The translations under genes and the position numbers were made by a program. DNA of 64,000 bases from Ruminococcaceae bacterium AB4001 (lineage in GTDB: Bacteria > Bacillota > Clostridia > Saccharofermentanales > Saccharofermentanaceae). The stretch is from NCBI GenBank assembly GCA_000621765.1, contig KK211345.1:1-64000 (forward strand), in the 5' to 3' direction. Position 1 is the first letter of the stretch; every line of letters starts with the position of its first letter. Of the stretch, positions 16,516-25,592 are shown piece by piece. The notes under the pieces were generated by a model. The model worked only from the letters and a program-made list of their open reading frames with translations, was not told where the DNA came from and searched no databases.

Positions 16516-19212
16516 ATGAGTACACTCCTTTTGGTAGACGGCAATTCGATAATGAACAGGGCTTACTATGCCGTTATCGGCAGGGCTCCGATGACCGCGC
16601 CTGACGGAACACCGACAGGTGCCGTCAATGGCTTTTTCAATTCCGTATTGGGAGTAATGAAGGAATACGACCCCGATCACGTTTGTGTTCTTTTCGACAG
16701 GCGTGAACCGACATTCAGACATAAGATGAGCACGGATTATAAAGCAAACCGCAAGGGAATGCCTGATGATCTTGCTGCCCAGATGCCCGTAGTAAAAGAG
16801 CTTCTTGATGCATACGGCATCAGGAGAATGGAGCTTGCTGGATATGAGGCTGACGATCTTATCGGAACACTTTCGAAGCAGGGTGAAGAAGACGGGATGA
16901 CCGTTTATATCTTCAGCGGAGATCACGATGATTTCCAGCTTATTTCCGATAAAGTATCTGTCATTATGCCTCAGTCCGGTAAAGGAAAAGAACCCAGGGT
17001 GCTCTTTGACAGAAAGATGTTCGAAGACACATACGGCGTAAAGCCTGAAGTCTTCGTTCAGGTAAAGGCACTGATGGGTGATAACTCGGATAACATCAAA
17101 GGCGTTGAGAAGGTCGGTGAGAAGACCGCATTCAAGCTCATAGCCGATTACGGTTCCTGCGATAATGTCATTGCAAATGCTGATAAGTTATCTCCGGCTT
17201 TGGGTGAGAGGATCAGGAATTCCGTAGATCTTCTTGCGCTCAACATAAAGCTCTGCACGATCGACCGCGAAAGCCCCGTGGAATTCGGTGCTTCCGAATC
17301 GGTATATCCGTCTGATACCAGAGATCTTTCATTGCTTTCAGGACTTCTTAACCGCCTTGCATTAAGGTCTCTTATAAAGAAACTTTCTCTTGAAGACGTT
17401 AAGCCTTCAGGCTTTGAGCCGTCTGCTCCTGTAGACGACTTTGTAAAAGGGATCACCACAGAGGTTGAAAGCGTTATAAAAGAAGGTATCCGCGTCAGTT
17501 ACGATGCTCCTTCAGATATCGGTCTTGATGATCTGAACTGCGGTATTGATTTCGTTGATACTCCTTCAGGCGTTAAGGTCATAATGCTCGACTGGAGCAA
17601 GAAGAAAGTTTATGCGCTTGCGCCTGATTCCGTTATTTCTTTATGCAAAGACAAAAAGGTTATGCCTGTCGCTTATGAATATAAGGACAGGTCCAAGTAT
17701 CTGAAAGAGCCTTTTGATTTTGTTGATTCGGTCTTCGATTGTGAGATCGCAGGTTATGTCCTTAACATCCTTTCCGGAAAACCTGATCTTCAAAGGCTTT
17801 ATGAGAGTGTCATGGGTGCTGCTTATCCCATCGAAGAGAAGAAGGGACCTTATAAGCAGCTTTCGATCTTCGATGAGCCCGTTGAAGATGACGGTTCTTC
17901 AAAGATAGAAGAGTGCGCCGAAAAGCTTCTTGTTGTAGCTGCAATTGCTAAGGTCATTTCGCGTGATCTCGAAAAAGAGTCAGAACTCAAAAAGCTTCTT
18001 TATGAGATCGAATTCCCGCTTGTCGTAACTCTCGATAAGATCGAGCGCAACGGCATGCACGTATCAGGAGAAAGACTTGCCGAGCTTCATTCTGAATATA
18101 CAAGGCGTTTGGAGGACATCAGCGCCAGGATCTACGATATCTGTGGCACTGAGTTCAACATCTCGTCTCCCAAGCAGCTTGCTGATGTTTTATACGGTGA
18201 GAAGTATCTTAATCTTCCTTCAGGAAAGAAGGGTAAGAACGGCGAATTCTCCACAGGTATCGAGGAGCTGAACAGATTGAGACACATGTCTCCTGCGATC
18301 GATCACATTATCAAGTACCGTGAGATCTCAAAACTCGATTCCACATACGCTTCAGGTCTTGCAAGAGCAATTGGCAGTGATTCGAGAATACATACGACTT
18401 TTACCCAGGCGATGACTAATACCGGAAGGCTCTCATCGACCGAACCCAACCTTCAGAACATTCCTGTCAGGACAGATGAAGGTTCAAGACTCCGTGAAGC
18501 ATTTACGGCTGAAGAAGGAAAGATTTTGGTCGATGCCGACTATTCTCAGATCGAACTCCGTATCCTTGCTGCATTGAGCGGAGATGAAGTCATGTGCTCG
18601 GCATTCCTTGAAGGTGAAGATATTCACAAGAGGACTGCTGCAAAGGTTTTCGGTGTCTCTGAAGAGATGGTTACCCACAAGATGAGAGCAACTGCAAAGA
18701 CCGTTAACTTCAGTATCATCTACGGTATCTCAGATTACGGCCTTGCACAGGATCTCGGCATCGGTTACAAGGAAGCCGCTGAACTCATTAAGGAATACGG
18801 AGTGCAGTTTCCGGGCGTAACAGGTTATCTCGAAAAGCTCAAAAAGCTCGGTGAGGAAAACGGATATGCCGTAACATTGTACGGAAGAAAGCGTATCCTC
18901 AACGAACTCAAGAGCCAGAACCGCAACATAAAGAACTTCGGTTACAGAGTCGCGATGAATACACCTATCCAGGGAACTGCGGCTGACATTATTAAGATCG
19001 CGATGAACCGCGTCAGCAAGGCTCTGGAAGAGCGCCTGCCCGGTGCGAAACTCGTCATGCAGGTTCACGACGAACTCATCTGCGAATGTGATATCAACGA
19101 TAAAGATCTCTGTGCTTCTATTCTGAAGAGCGAGATGGAGGCGGCTGCTTCTTTGAGTGTTCCGCTTCTTGCAGAGGTCGGATTCGGAAAGGATTGGCTG
19201 GAAGCTAAATAA
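16516..19212 (+). CDS. polA: DNA polymerase I
   Basis: PolA fills gaps and removes RNA primers in replication and repair. The 898-aa protein has an N-terminal 5'-3' exonuclease (about 1-290, with GDNSDNIKGVEKVGEKTA), a central 3'-5' exonuclease-like domain, and the polymerase domain with motif A DADYSQIELR (about 673-682), motif B RATAKTVNFSIIYG (about 723-736) and motif C VHDE (about 849-852). The central domain lacks the DxE metal motif, so proofreading is probably absent, as in several Bacillota. AGAGG precedes the ATG. It shares one base with the coaE start. Confidence 0.96.
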   Translation: MSTLLLVDGNSIMNRAYYAVIGRAPMTAPDGTPTGAVNGFFNSVLGVMKEYDPDHVCVLFDRREPTFRHKMSTDYKANRKGMPDDLAAQMPVVKELLDAYGIRRMELAGYEADDLIGTLSKQGEEDGMTVYIFSGDHDDFQLISDKVSVIMPQSGKGKEPRVLFDRKMFEDTYGVKPEVFVQVKALMGDNSDNIKGVEKVGEKTAFKLIADYGSCDNVIANADKLSPALGERIRNSVDLLALNIKLCTIDRESPVEFGASESVYPSDTRDLSLLSGLLNRLALRSLIKKLSLEDVKPSGFEPSAPVDDFVKGITTEVESVIKEGIRVSYDAPSDIGLDDLNCGIDFVDTPSGVKVIMLDWSKKKVYALAPDSVISLCKDKKVMPVAYEYKDRSKYLKEPFDFVDSVFDCEIAGYVLNILSGKPDLQRLYESVMGAAYPIEEKKGPYKQLSIFDEPVEDDGSSKIEECAEKLLVVAAIAKVISRDLEKESELKKLLYEIEFPLVVTLDKIERNGMHVSGERLAELHSEYTRRLEDISARIYDICGTEFNISSPKQLADVLYGEKYLNLPSGKKGKNGEFSTGIEELNRLRHMSPAIDHIIKYREISKLDSTYASGLARAIGSDSRIHTTFTQAMTNTGRLSSTEPNLQNIPVRTDEGSRLREAFTAEEGKILVDADYSQIELRILAALSGDEVMCSAFLEGEDIHKRTAAKVFGVSEEMVTHKMRATAKTVNFSIIYGISDYGLAQDLGIGYKEAAELIKEYGVQFPGVTGYLEKLKKLGEENGYAVTLYGRKRILNELKSQNRNIKNFGYRVAMNTPIQGTAADIIKIAMNRVSKALEERLPGAKLVMQVHDELICECDINDKDLCASILKSEMEAAASLSVPLLAEVGFGKDWLEAK

Positions 19213-19817
19213 TGTTTGTTTTAGGGATTACAGGCGGAATAGGAAGCGGAAAGAGTACCGTCAGCGGTATTCTTGCAGAAAGAGGACTTCCGGTCCTCGA
19301 TGCGGATGAGATCTCCAGGGCAGTAACCGCTGCAGGCGGAAGGGCCATGCCGGAGATCGCTGAGAAGTTCGGTAAAAGAGTCGTTACTTCAAGCGGGGCT
19401 CTCAACAGGCGCGTCATGTCTGACATTGCCTTCGGAGACAAGAAAAAGCTTGATGAATTGAGCTCTATCATTCACAGACATGTATTTGAGCAGATCGATG
19501 AGACACTTGCCAAGGAAAAGGAGAAGGGCACTAAGTGCGTTGTTCTTGATGTCCCGATCCCGGTTAACAAGTTCCGCGATCTCTGCAATCAGATATGGGT
19601 AGTCACATGTGATAAGGATGTACGTCTCGCAAGGCTTCAGAAGCGCGGTATGGATAAGGAAGAGGCAGAGAGAAGGATCGCTGTCCAGATGACTGATGAC
19701 GAGTATTGCGAATTGGGCGATCACGCGATCGACAATTCCTGGGCTTTGGAAGATCTGCAGGATAAGATCGAAGTCCTTATCCGTGAACAGCTTCACGAGA
19801 GAGGTATCAGGATATGA
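19212..19817 (+). CDS. coaE: Dephospho-CoA kinase
   Basis: CoaE phosphorylates the ribose 3'-OH of dephospho-CoA, the last step of coenzyme A synthesis. The 201-aa P-loop kinase has GGIGSGKS at residues 8-15, LDADEISR soon after, and the lid/CoA-binding region RLQKRGMDKEEAERRI. Length is normal. The ATG overlaps the polA stop by one base, the polA-coaE order being widespread in Bacillota. Confidence 0.95.
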   Translation: MFVLGITGGIGSGKSTVSGILAERGLPVLDADEISRAVTAAGGRAMPEIAEKFGKRVVTSSGALNRRVMSDIAFGDKKKLDELSSIIHRHVFEQIDETLAKEKEKGTKCVVLDVPIPVNKFRDLCNQIWVVTCDKDVRLARLQKRGMDKEEAERRIAVQMTDDEYCELGDHAIDNSWALEDLQDKIEVLIREQLHERGIRI

Positions 19818-20155
19818 ATATGGCCTCTGTCATTGCTGCCGGCATTTTTTTAGTATTATCTGTTGCTCTGTTTATATTCATACTTGCAGGCAAGAGTTCG
19901 TTTTTCAGTGGCAAGTATAAGGTGTTCTACCTTGCCACATGCGGTGTTTATATATCCGGTACATTACTGGTGCTTATATTCTCTTTATTGCTTGAAGGTC
20001 TTCCGGTCGCTTATGTTCTTATCTCGAATGCGACGATACTGTTTGTTTTTGTTTTCACGTGCGGTCTTATCCGTTATCTGACAAAAACTATCGTTGAGGC
20101 AGCCGAAAAGGCAGGTAATAGGAATGATGAAGGTTCAGAAAGAAAAGAAAACTGA
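19814..20155 (+). CDS. Small membrane protein of unknown function
   Basis: This 113-aa protein has three hydrophobic segments (about residues 5-25, 36-60 and 67-90) and a polar, charged C-terminal tail. It overlaps coaE by 4 bp and the next gene by about 32 bp, so all three are translated from one mRNA. No family is recognised; a partner or regulator of the downstream DUF218 protein is only a guess from position. Confidence 0.7.
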   Translation: MNMASVIAAGIFLVLSVALFIFILAGKSSFFSGKYKVFYLATCGVYISGTLLVLIFSLLLEGLPVAYVLISNATILFVFVFTCGLIRYLTKTIVEAAEKAGNRNDEGSERKEN

Positions 20156-20789
20156 TAAGAAGAGATCAGTCTTAAAGATATTCATTTGTCTTTTGATATT
20201 GTGTGTTGCAGGATTTGCCGTTCTTGGCGGGATGAATGTGTATGTTACAAATATCACCGGGAATGATGTTTATTCGATCGACGGATTTAAGGAGAAAGTA
20301 TCTTCTTCGTCTGATCATTATGAAACTGTGATCGTATTGGGTTGCGCCGTCTGGGACGGAGTCGCGAGTCCGATGCTCGCTGACAGGCTCCGTACGGCTG
20401 CGATGGTGTATAAAACAGGCTGTGCCGATTATATTCTCGTAAGCGGAGACAGCTATGATGTTTCAAAGTACGATGAGACCGGTTGCATGAAGGAGTTCCT
20501 TATTGGGGAAGGCATTCCTTCGGATAAGATCGTCTGTGACGGATTGGGTCTGTCTACATATGAATCCATGCTCCGCGCTCATACCGAGTTTAACATCAGA
20601 TCCGCAGTCGTCGTTACGACAGGATTTCATGTCGCGCGATCTGTTTATGACTGCAGGGCTTTTGGTATAGAATGTGTAGGTGTGGAAGCTATCAATTCAG
20701 GATATGTGATAAAGAAGTATAATTACGTTAGAGAGTTTATTGCCCGCGGTAAGGATATCTTGTATTCCGCGGTCAAGCCGGGTTACTGA
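20124..20789 (+). CDS. SanA/YdcF-like DUF218 protein
   Basis: The 221-aa protein has one N-terminal membrane helix (about residues 14-35) and an extracytoplasmic DUF218 domain of the SanA/YdcF type. Family features include TVIVLGCAVWDG, the SPMLADRL segment, ILVSGD, and STYESM followed by TTGFHVARS. Some relatives affect vancomycin sensitivity and envelope barrier function; the reaction is not established. Two ATGs at 20124 and 20127 are candidate starts, both weakly preceded by CAGG; the frame open from 20094 has only a TTG. The start overlaps the preceding gene. Confidence 0.8.
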   Translation: MMKVQKEKKTDKKRSVLKIFICLLILCVAGFAVLGGMNVYVTNITGNDVYSIDGFKEKVSSSSDHYETVIVLGCAVWDGVASPMLADRLRTAAMVYKTGCADYILVSGDSYDVSKYDETGCMKEFLIGEGIPSDKIVCDGLGLSTYESMLRAHTEFNIRSAVVVTTGFHVARSVYDCRAFGIECVGVEAINSGYVIKKYNYVREFIARGKDILYSAVKPGY

Positions 20790-20812
20790 CAGTTGTCTTT
20801 GAGGTTGCGTGA

Positions 20813-21394
20813 ATGACTACAAGTTCAAAGTCCAACAGCACCAAGAGGTTACCGACATGTATTGGCGGTCTTTTTGCCATTGTTGCCGGCGTGTACTTCA
20901 TCCTTTATCCTGAGTGGACTTCAAGCGTAATTGGTATTCTTTTCGGAATCGTACTCTTCGTTGCCGGAATCACTGAGGTAATCGGATACATAGTCTCGAT
21001 CAAGCAGTTCAGGGAAGAGAATTACGGTAAGGCCGCAGGTGCCGAGATCGTGCTCGTATATTCTTTGGTTCTTATGGCGCTTGGTATTTTCTTTATTCTC
21101 CGATCCGATGTCGTTTTGCAGCTTCTGTCCACCATCGTCGGATTCTTCTTCCTGATCGACGGTATCGTAAAGCTCCGTCAGGAAATATTCCTGTTCCATA
21201 AGAAAGACATTTACAGCTGGTTCCTTTTGCTGCTCGCCGTCGCTCTGATCGTTGCAGGCATCGCTTTGCTTATCGATCCGTTTAAGGGAACGAGGAACAT
21301 TATCGTATTCTCAGGAATAGCGTTTATAGTGAGCGGTTTGGAGACCTGTTTTCTTGGTTTTAAAAGCCGCGAAAAAAAGACCCGCAAGGATTAA
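20813..21394 (+). CDS. HdeD-like (DUF308) membrane protein
   Basis: This 193-aa integral membrane protein has about six hydrophobic helices with a repeated pattern of short helix pairs (GIVLFVAGITEVIGYI, FFFLIDGIVKL, GIAFIVSGLE), as in the HdeD/DUF308 family linked in enterobacteria to acid resistance. GAGG lies upstream of the ATG. It is the last gene of the polA-coaE run, and its stop codon sits inside the loop of the terminator at 21377. Confidence 0.75.
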   Translation: MTTSSKSNSTKRLPTCIGGLFAIVAGVYFILYPEWTSSVIGILFGIVLFVAGITEVIGYIVSIKQFREENYGKAAGAEIVLVYSLVLMALGIFFILRSDVVLQLLSTIVGFFFLIDGIVKLRQEIFLFHKKDIYSWFLLLLAVALIVAGIALLIDPFKGTRNIIVFSGIAFIVSGLETCFLGFKSREKKTRKD

Positions 21395-21415
21395 GTTTCC
21401 CGCGGGTCTTATTAT
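21377..21415. terminator. Bidirectional intrinsic terminator
   Basis: AAGACCCGC (21377-21385) pairs perfectly with GCGGGTCTT (21402-21410). An A run precedes and a T-rich stretch follows, so it can stop both the + strand operon ending at 21394 and ychF on the - strand ending at 21452. Confidence 0.85.
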
Positions 21416-21451
21416 TTGTTGTTTTGTTTTGGCTTTTGGCGCTAAGTGATA

Positions 21452-22546
21452 TCAGACGTTGAATCTGAATACTACGACGTCACCGTCCTTCATGACGTAT
21501 TCCTTGCCTTCTGATCTTACAAGACCTTTTTCCTTTGCTGCGTTATAAGAGCCGTTAGCGATAAGGTCATCATAAGATACGACTTCAGCTCTGATGAAGC
21601 CGCGCTCGAAGTCCGAGTGGATCTTGCCTGCAGCCTGGGGAGCCTTAGTTCCGTTCTTGATAGTCCATGCGCGGACTTCCTTGGGGCCTGCAGTAAGGAA
21701 AGAGATGAGACCCAAAAGGGTGTAGGATGCGTTGATCATCTTATCAAGACCTGCGCTCTCGATTCCGAGATCTTCAAGGAACATCTCTCTGTCTTCGGGT
21801 GAGAGTTCGCCTAACTCTTCCTCGATCTTTGCAGAGATTACGACTACGCCGGAACCTTCTTTAGCTGCGATCTCCTTGACGGTATTAACGTAAGGGATGT
21901 CTTCAGTCTTCTTGATGTCTTCTTCTGCGATGTTTGCGCAGTAGAGGACGGGCTTCATTGAGATGAGCTGGAGATCTTTAATGTATTCCTGCTCGTCGTC
22001 TTCGAAAGTAAGAGTTCTTGCTGACTTACCCTCTGCGAGGCACTCGTAGATCCTCTCGTAAACTGCGAGCTCTTTTGCGAAAGCTTTGTCGCCGCCTTTC
22101 ATCATCTTCTTTGTGCGGTCGATGCGCTTTTCCATGATCTCCAGGTCGGAGAGGATGAGCTCTACGTCGATCGTAGCGATGTCGCCAGCAGGATCTGCGT
22201 GGCCATTGACGTGGATGACATCAGGATCGTCAAAGCATCTTACGACGTGAACGATCGCATCGCACTCTCTTATGTTTGAAAGGAACTTATTGCCCAGACC
22301 TTCGCCTTTGGAAGCGCCTGCGACAAGACCTGCGATGTCGACGAACTCGACAACTGCGGGTGTGTATTTTTCGGGATTATAGATCTCTGCGAGTTTATCA
22401 AGTCTCTTGTCGGGGACGGAGACGACGCCTACGTTGGGTTCGATCGTGCAGAACGGGTAGTTTGCGGCTTCGGCGCCTGCTCTTGTGATTGCGTTGAAAA
22501 GCGTGCTCTTTCCGACATTAGGAAGTCCTACGATACCAAGCTTCAT
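21452..22546 (-). CDS. ychF: Redox-regulated ATPase YchF
   Basis: YchF (OLA1 family) is a ribosome-associated P-loop NTPase involved in stress responses. The 364-aa protein has G1 GLPNVGKST (about 6-14), [12 protein letters not shown], the G3-type DIAGLV, and NIAE where classical GTPases carry NKxD, which explains its preference for ATP. The C-terminal TGS-like domain closes the protein ([21 protein letters not shown]). GAGGTG lies upstream of the start. It is monocistronic, between a terminator and a divergent promoter region. Confidence 0.96.
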   Translation of the reverse strand: MKLGIVGLPNVGKSTLFNAITRAGAEAANYPFCTIEPNVGVVSVPDKRLDKLAEIYNPEKYTPAVVEFVDIAGLVAGASKGEGLGNKFLSNIRECDAIVHVVRCFDDPDVIHVNGHADPAGDIATIDVELILSDLEIMEKRIDRTKKMMKGGDKAFAKELAVYERIYECLAEGKSARTLTFEDDEQEYIKDLQLISMKPVLYCANIAEEDIKKTEDIPYVNTVKEIAAKEGSGVVVISAKIEEELGELSPEDREMFLEDLGIESAGLDKMINASYTLLGLISFLTAGPKEVRAWTIKNGTKAPQAAGKIHSDFERGFIRAEVVSYDDLIANGSYNAAKEKGLVRSEGKEYVMKDGDVVVFRFNV

Positions 22547-22580
22547 AAAAACACCTCATGAATTCGATTTTTGCTTCAAT

Positions 22581-22589
22581 ATTTTAGCA
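22581..22589 (-). promoter_or_regulatory. Extended -10 of ychF (TGCTAAAAT)
   Basis: On the - strand, TGC is joined to TAAAAT about 35 bp before the ychF start. No strong -35 is visible. The same 9-mer recurs before two other genes in the window. Confidence 0.5.
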
Positions 22590-22608
22590 TATTCGGATGC
22601 TATTGATT

Positions 22609-22721
22609 TGTCGGTTGTTTGTCGGATTTTGTCGGGTGTAGGAAGCCTCATTTGTGATTATTTGTAATATTATGTCGGTTTTCGCTGGTTTTGCAGGAAA
22701 TCTTGTCGGGAATCGTGTCGG
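22609..22721 (+). repeat. Six TGTCGG boxes with helical spacing
   Basis: TGTCGG occurs at 22609, 22620, 22630, 22673, 22704 and 22716, all in the same orientation, in the gap between ychF and the YifB-like gene. Steps of 11, 10, 43, 31 and 12 bp are near whole turns of B-DNA. A cooperative protein-binding array is a reasonable inference; simple GT-rich drift is the alternative. Confidence 0.6.
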
Positions 22722-22793
22722 TTTTCTGCGATGATTTTGCACTGATAATCGGCTTTTGAAGAGAGTATTCTGCTGGAAAAGGAGGATACTGCC

Positions 22794-24314
22794 ATGGCTT
22801 CAAAACCTAATGTTGTGCATGTTTATTCGTGTTTTGCAACCGGGACGGAACCGGTTATAACTCTGATCGAAGTATCGATATCTCCGGGCATTCCGACTTT
22901 CTCGGTTATAGGGCTTTGTGACTCTTCTATAAGGGAGTCACAGGGAAGACTCAGATCTGCTTTCAAATCTGCAGGCTTTACGATGCCTAAAGGACACATA
23001 ACCATCGGGATCAGTCCTGCATATATGAGGAAGACCGGCTCGGGCTTTGATCTCGCGATGGCTCTGGGAATACTGTTTGCTTCGGGGCAGCTTTATCTTC
23101 CTCCGGGTGCGAGGATCTATGCAGAAGGAGAGCTCACTCTTGGCGGAGAACTTAAAGGTACTCCGGGTTCGTGCATAAGGCTTAAGACCGTGCGCGACAT
23201 GGATTTCGATTACAAGATAATTCCAGACAATGAGACTTCAAGTGCAGGCATAGCCGGTTTTATGGGGCAGGGTATCAGCTGTCTTAAGGAGCTGAGCGAT
23301 ATTTTCGACGGGAATCATTACAGTGAAAAGAAGTTCTCTTATAACCTCAGTGAACCGGACGAGAAGTTTATCGATATCTCAATGCTTAAAGGACAGGAGA
23401 AGACAAAGAGGGCTTTGCTTATAAGTGCTGCGGGCTTTCACAACATTCTGCTGATGGGGAGCCCGGGAAGTGGCAAGACGATGGCGGGGACGATCCTGGA
23501 AGGAATACTTCCGAAGCTTAGCGAAAACGAATTGTCTGATGTGTACTCTCTGGCTGAACTTGTTGACGGCTGTGCTTCTGATATCGATTGCAAGCGGCCG
23601 GTAAGGATAATCGGTCCGGGAGTAACTGTCGGAAAGCTGATGGGGAATCAGGTCTCATTGCTGCCGGGAGAACTTGCGCTTGCAAATCACGGGATCCTTT
23701 TCGCTGATGAACTGCCTTTATATAAGACCGAAGTTATTGATTTCCTGAGAAAGCCTTTGGAGGAAAGAAAGATCAATCTTTTAAGGCGGGGAAACCTTTT
23801 CACATACGACTGCAATTTTATCTTTGTCGGTACCGGAAATCCCTGCAGATGCGGAATGCTGTATGAGAAGGGCAATAAGTGCAGATGCACAGGGCCAGAC
23901 ATTAAGCGGTATCTCTCGAAGATCAACGGACCTTTTCTTGAACGCATCGATATATTCAGCGAGATGAGGACTATCGACGGAGGGGATATGGCGTCGATCT
24001 ACACCGGTAAAGATGCGGGAGAGAGTGCCGGGTACAGGGAGATCGTTGAAAGGTGCTGGGACACCCAGCATTACAGATATGGCGGCGGCTATCTAAATGG
24101 AACTTTCCCTGAGGGAGATATAAGGGATTCGATGAGAATACCATCCAAGGTCTTAAGTTTAGCAGCTGAGATGGCTGAGAAGGGATTCTTTTCGGCGCGT
24201 GGCTTTACACGGATATTGAGGGTCGCAAGGACTATTGCTGACATAAACGGAGAAGCCGACGTTGCGGAATCTGATGTGGCAGAAGCAGTTGCTCTGAGAG
24301 TCAGAAGGTTGTAG
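22794..24314 (+). CDS. YifB/ComM-like Mg-chelatase family AAA+ ATPase
   Basis: This 506-aa protein has the Lon-protease-like N-terminal fold of YifB/ComM (VEVSISPGIPTFSVIGL-type region, residues about 25-45), a Mg-chelatase-type AAA+ domain with Walker A GSPGSGKT near 222-229 and Walker B LFADELPL, the CRCG finger-like loops and a C-terminal ARGFTRILRVARTIAD segment. In ComM the protein is a hexameric helicase that promotes branch migration in natural transformation. AAGGAGG lies just upstream. dprA follows by 7 bp, which supports a DNA-uptake or recombination role. Confidence 0.9.
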   Translation: MASKPNVVHVYSCFATGTEPVITLIEVSISPGIPTFSVIGLCDSSIRESQGRLRSAFKSAGFTMPKGHITIGISPAYMRKTGSGFDLAMALGILFASGQLYLPPGARIYAEGELTLGGELKGTPGSCIRLKTVRDMDFDYKIIPDNETSSAGIAGFMGQGISCLKELSDIFDGNHYSEKKFSYNLSEPDEKFIDISMLKGQEKTKRALLISAAGFHNILLMGSPGSGKTMAGTILEGILPKLSENELSDVYSLAELVDGCASDIDCKRPVRIIGPGVTVGKLMGNQVSLLPGELALANHGILFADELPLYKTEVIDFLRKPLEERKINLLRRGNLFTYDCNFIFVGTGNPCRCGMLYEKGNKCRCTGPDIKRYLSKINGPFLERIDIFSEMRTIDGGDMASIYTGKDAGESAGYREIVERCWDTQHYRYGGGYLNGTFPEGDIRDSMRIPSKVLSLAAEMAEKGFFSARGFTRILRVARTIADINGEADVAESDVAEAVALRVRRL

Positions 24315-24321
24315 GTGTTTT

Positions 24322-25551
24322 ATGGCTGAAATGAATGACAGATTTAAAGATGCTTTTTATTCTGCGGTAAGGATCAATACAGATGTAAATTACAAGTGCC
24401 TTGATGACCTTATCAGCAAAAAGGTAATAACCACGTATAGAGATATCGCTGATATCGAAGTTTTGAAGAAGATTTCGAAAGATCAGCTGGGACTAAGACC
24501 TGATACGGTTAATAAGATAAAGAAACTTCTTGATAATTATTCCGATGTAAAGAAGTCTGCCGTTAAATATCTGAAGCTTGCTGAGGCTAACAATATCAGG
24601 ATCGTATCCTGTCTTGATATTGACTATCCGTACAACTGGAAGGTCCAGAGCGGAATGCCTAAGGTCTTTTTCACCAGAGGAAATTATTCACTTATTCATT
24701 GCTTGCAGTACAAAGGCGCTGCAGCGGTCGTAGGTTCGAGAAATCCGAGCAGGTATTCACTGTATGCAACGGACAGGATCTGCAGGGAACTTGGGGAAAA
24801 GGGAATAACTATAGTGTCCGGCATGGCTTATGGTATCGACAGACAGGCGCATCTGTCGTCGGTTGATACGGATGGCGGAACTGTCGCGATACTTGCAGGA
24901 GGCGTGGATAATATATATCCGCCTGCAAATAAAGATGTTTACGACCTAATCTGTTCCAGAGGACTTCTGATATCCGAGATGCCGCCAGGTCAGCAGCCTA
25001 TAAGAAAATACTTCCCGTCTCGCAACAGACTGATAGCAGGGCTTTCGGACTGTACTCTCGTAATGGAAGCAGGTGCCGTGTCCGGAACTCTTCATACGGC
25101 ATCTTTTGCGGCCAATCAGGGCAAAGAGGTCTTTGTCCTACCGAACAGCATTTACTATGAAAATGCCATGGGAGGACTGAAACTGCTTGAGGACGGAGGG
25201 AACATACTTCTCGGTTCACACAATGTGATCGACAGCATATCCTTATCACTGATGTTCAAACAGATGGGTGTTTCCAGTCCGAAAGAGTTGAGTTATCAGG
25301 ATGATGAATTCGGAAAAGAGCCTGATATTACTGTCTTGAGAGAACTTGCAAAATATAACCCTGAAGTTCTTACCGATGATGACTGGAAGGCTATACTGAT
25401 AGACGCACTGACGTTAAAGCCGCTCTGCGCTGATGAACTCTGCAAGATGACAATGCTGCCTTTTTATAAGATATCGTCACTTCTTACGGAGCTTGAACTT
25501 AAGGGGACAGTTTTTCAGGATAAGGGGAAGTACTCGTTGACATTTGTATAA
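24322..25551 (+). CDS. dprA: DNA-processing protein DprA
   Basis: DprA protects incoming single-stranded DNA and loads RecA during transformation. The 409-aa protein has an N-terminal helical SAM/HhH-like region (about 1-90), the Rossmann-fold core with VVGSRNPSRYS, GITIVSGMAYGIDRQAH, FPSRNRLIAGLSD and GANQGKEV-like FAANQGKEVFVLP, and a C-terminal winged-helix-like region (about 330-409). It lies directly after the YifB-like gene and before topA, a neighbourhood common in Bacillota. The ATG has only a weak TAGGTG site. Confidence 0.93.
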   Translation: MAEMNDRFKDAFYSAVRINTDVNYKCLDDLISKKVITTYRDIADIEVLKKISKDQLGLRPDTVNKIKKLLDNYSDVKKSAVKYLKLAEANNIRIVSCLDIDYPYNWKVQSGMPKVFFTRGNYSLIHCLQYKGAAAVVGSRNPSRYSLYATDRICRELGEKGITIVSGMAYGIDRQAHLSSVDTDGGTVAILAGGVDNIYPPANKDVYDLICSRGLLISEMPPGQQPIRKYFPSRNRLIAGLSDCTLVMEAGAVSGTLHTASFAANQGKEVFVLPNSIYYENAMGGLKLLEDGGNILLGSHNVIDSISLSLMFKQMGVSSPKELSYQDDEFGKEPDITVLRELAKYNPEVLTDDDWKAILIDALTLKPLCADELCKMTMLPFYKISSLLTELELKGTVFQDKGKYSLTFV

Positions 25552-25565
25552 TGATGATATATTTT
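25537..25565 (+). promoter_or_regulatory. Possible topA promoter
   Basis: A perfect -35 TTGACA (25537-25542) lies at the end of dprA, with TATTTT 17 bp later. The AT-rich stretch to the topA start would be the leader. A separate TATAAT at 25547 has no matching -35. Confidence 0.4.
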
Positions 25566-25592
25566 TTATTAAAAATTATATAGGAGTACTCC

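Noticed and set aside
16390-16926. 178-aa open frame on the - strand
   Set aside because: It spans the activase-polA junction antisense to two clear genes.
25547-25552. TATAAT at the dprA stop as a promoter
   Set aside because: No -35 lies 16-18 bp upstream; the TTGACA nearby is too close.
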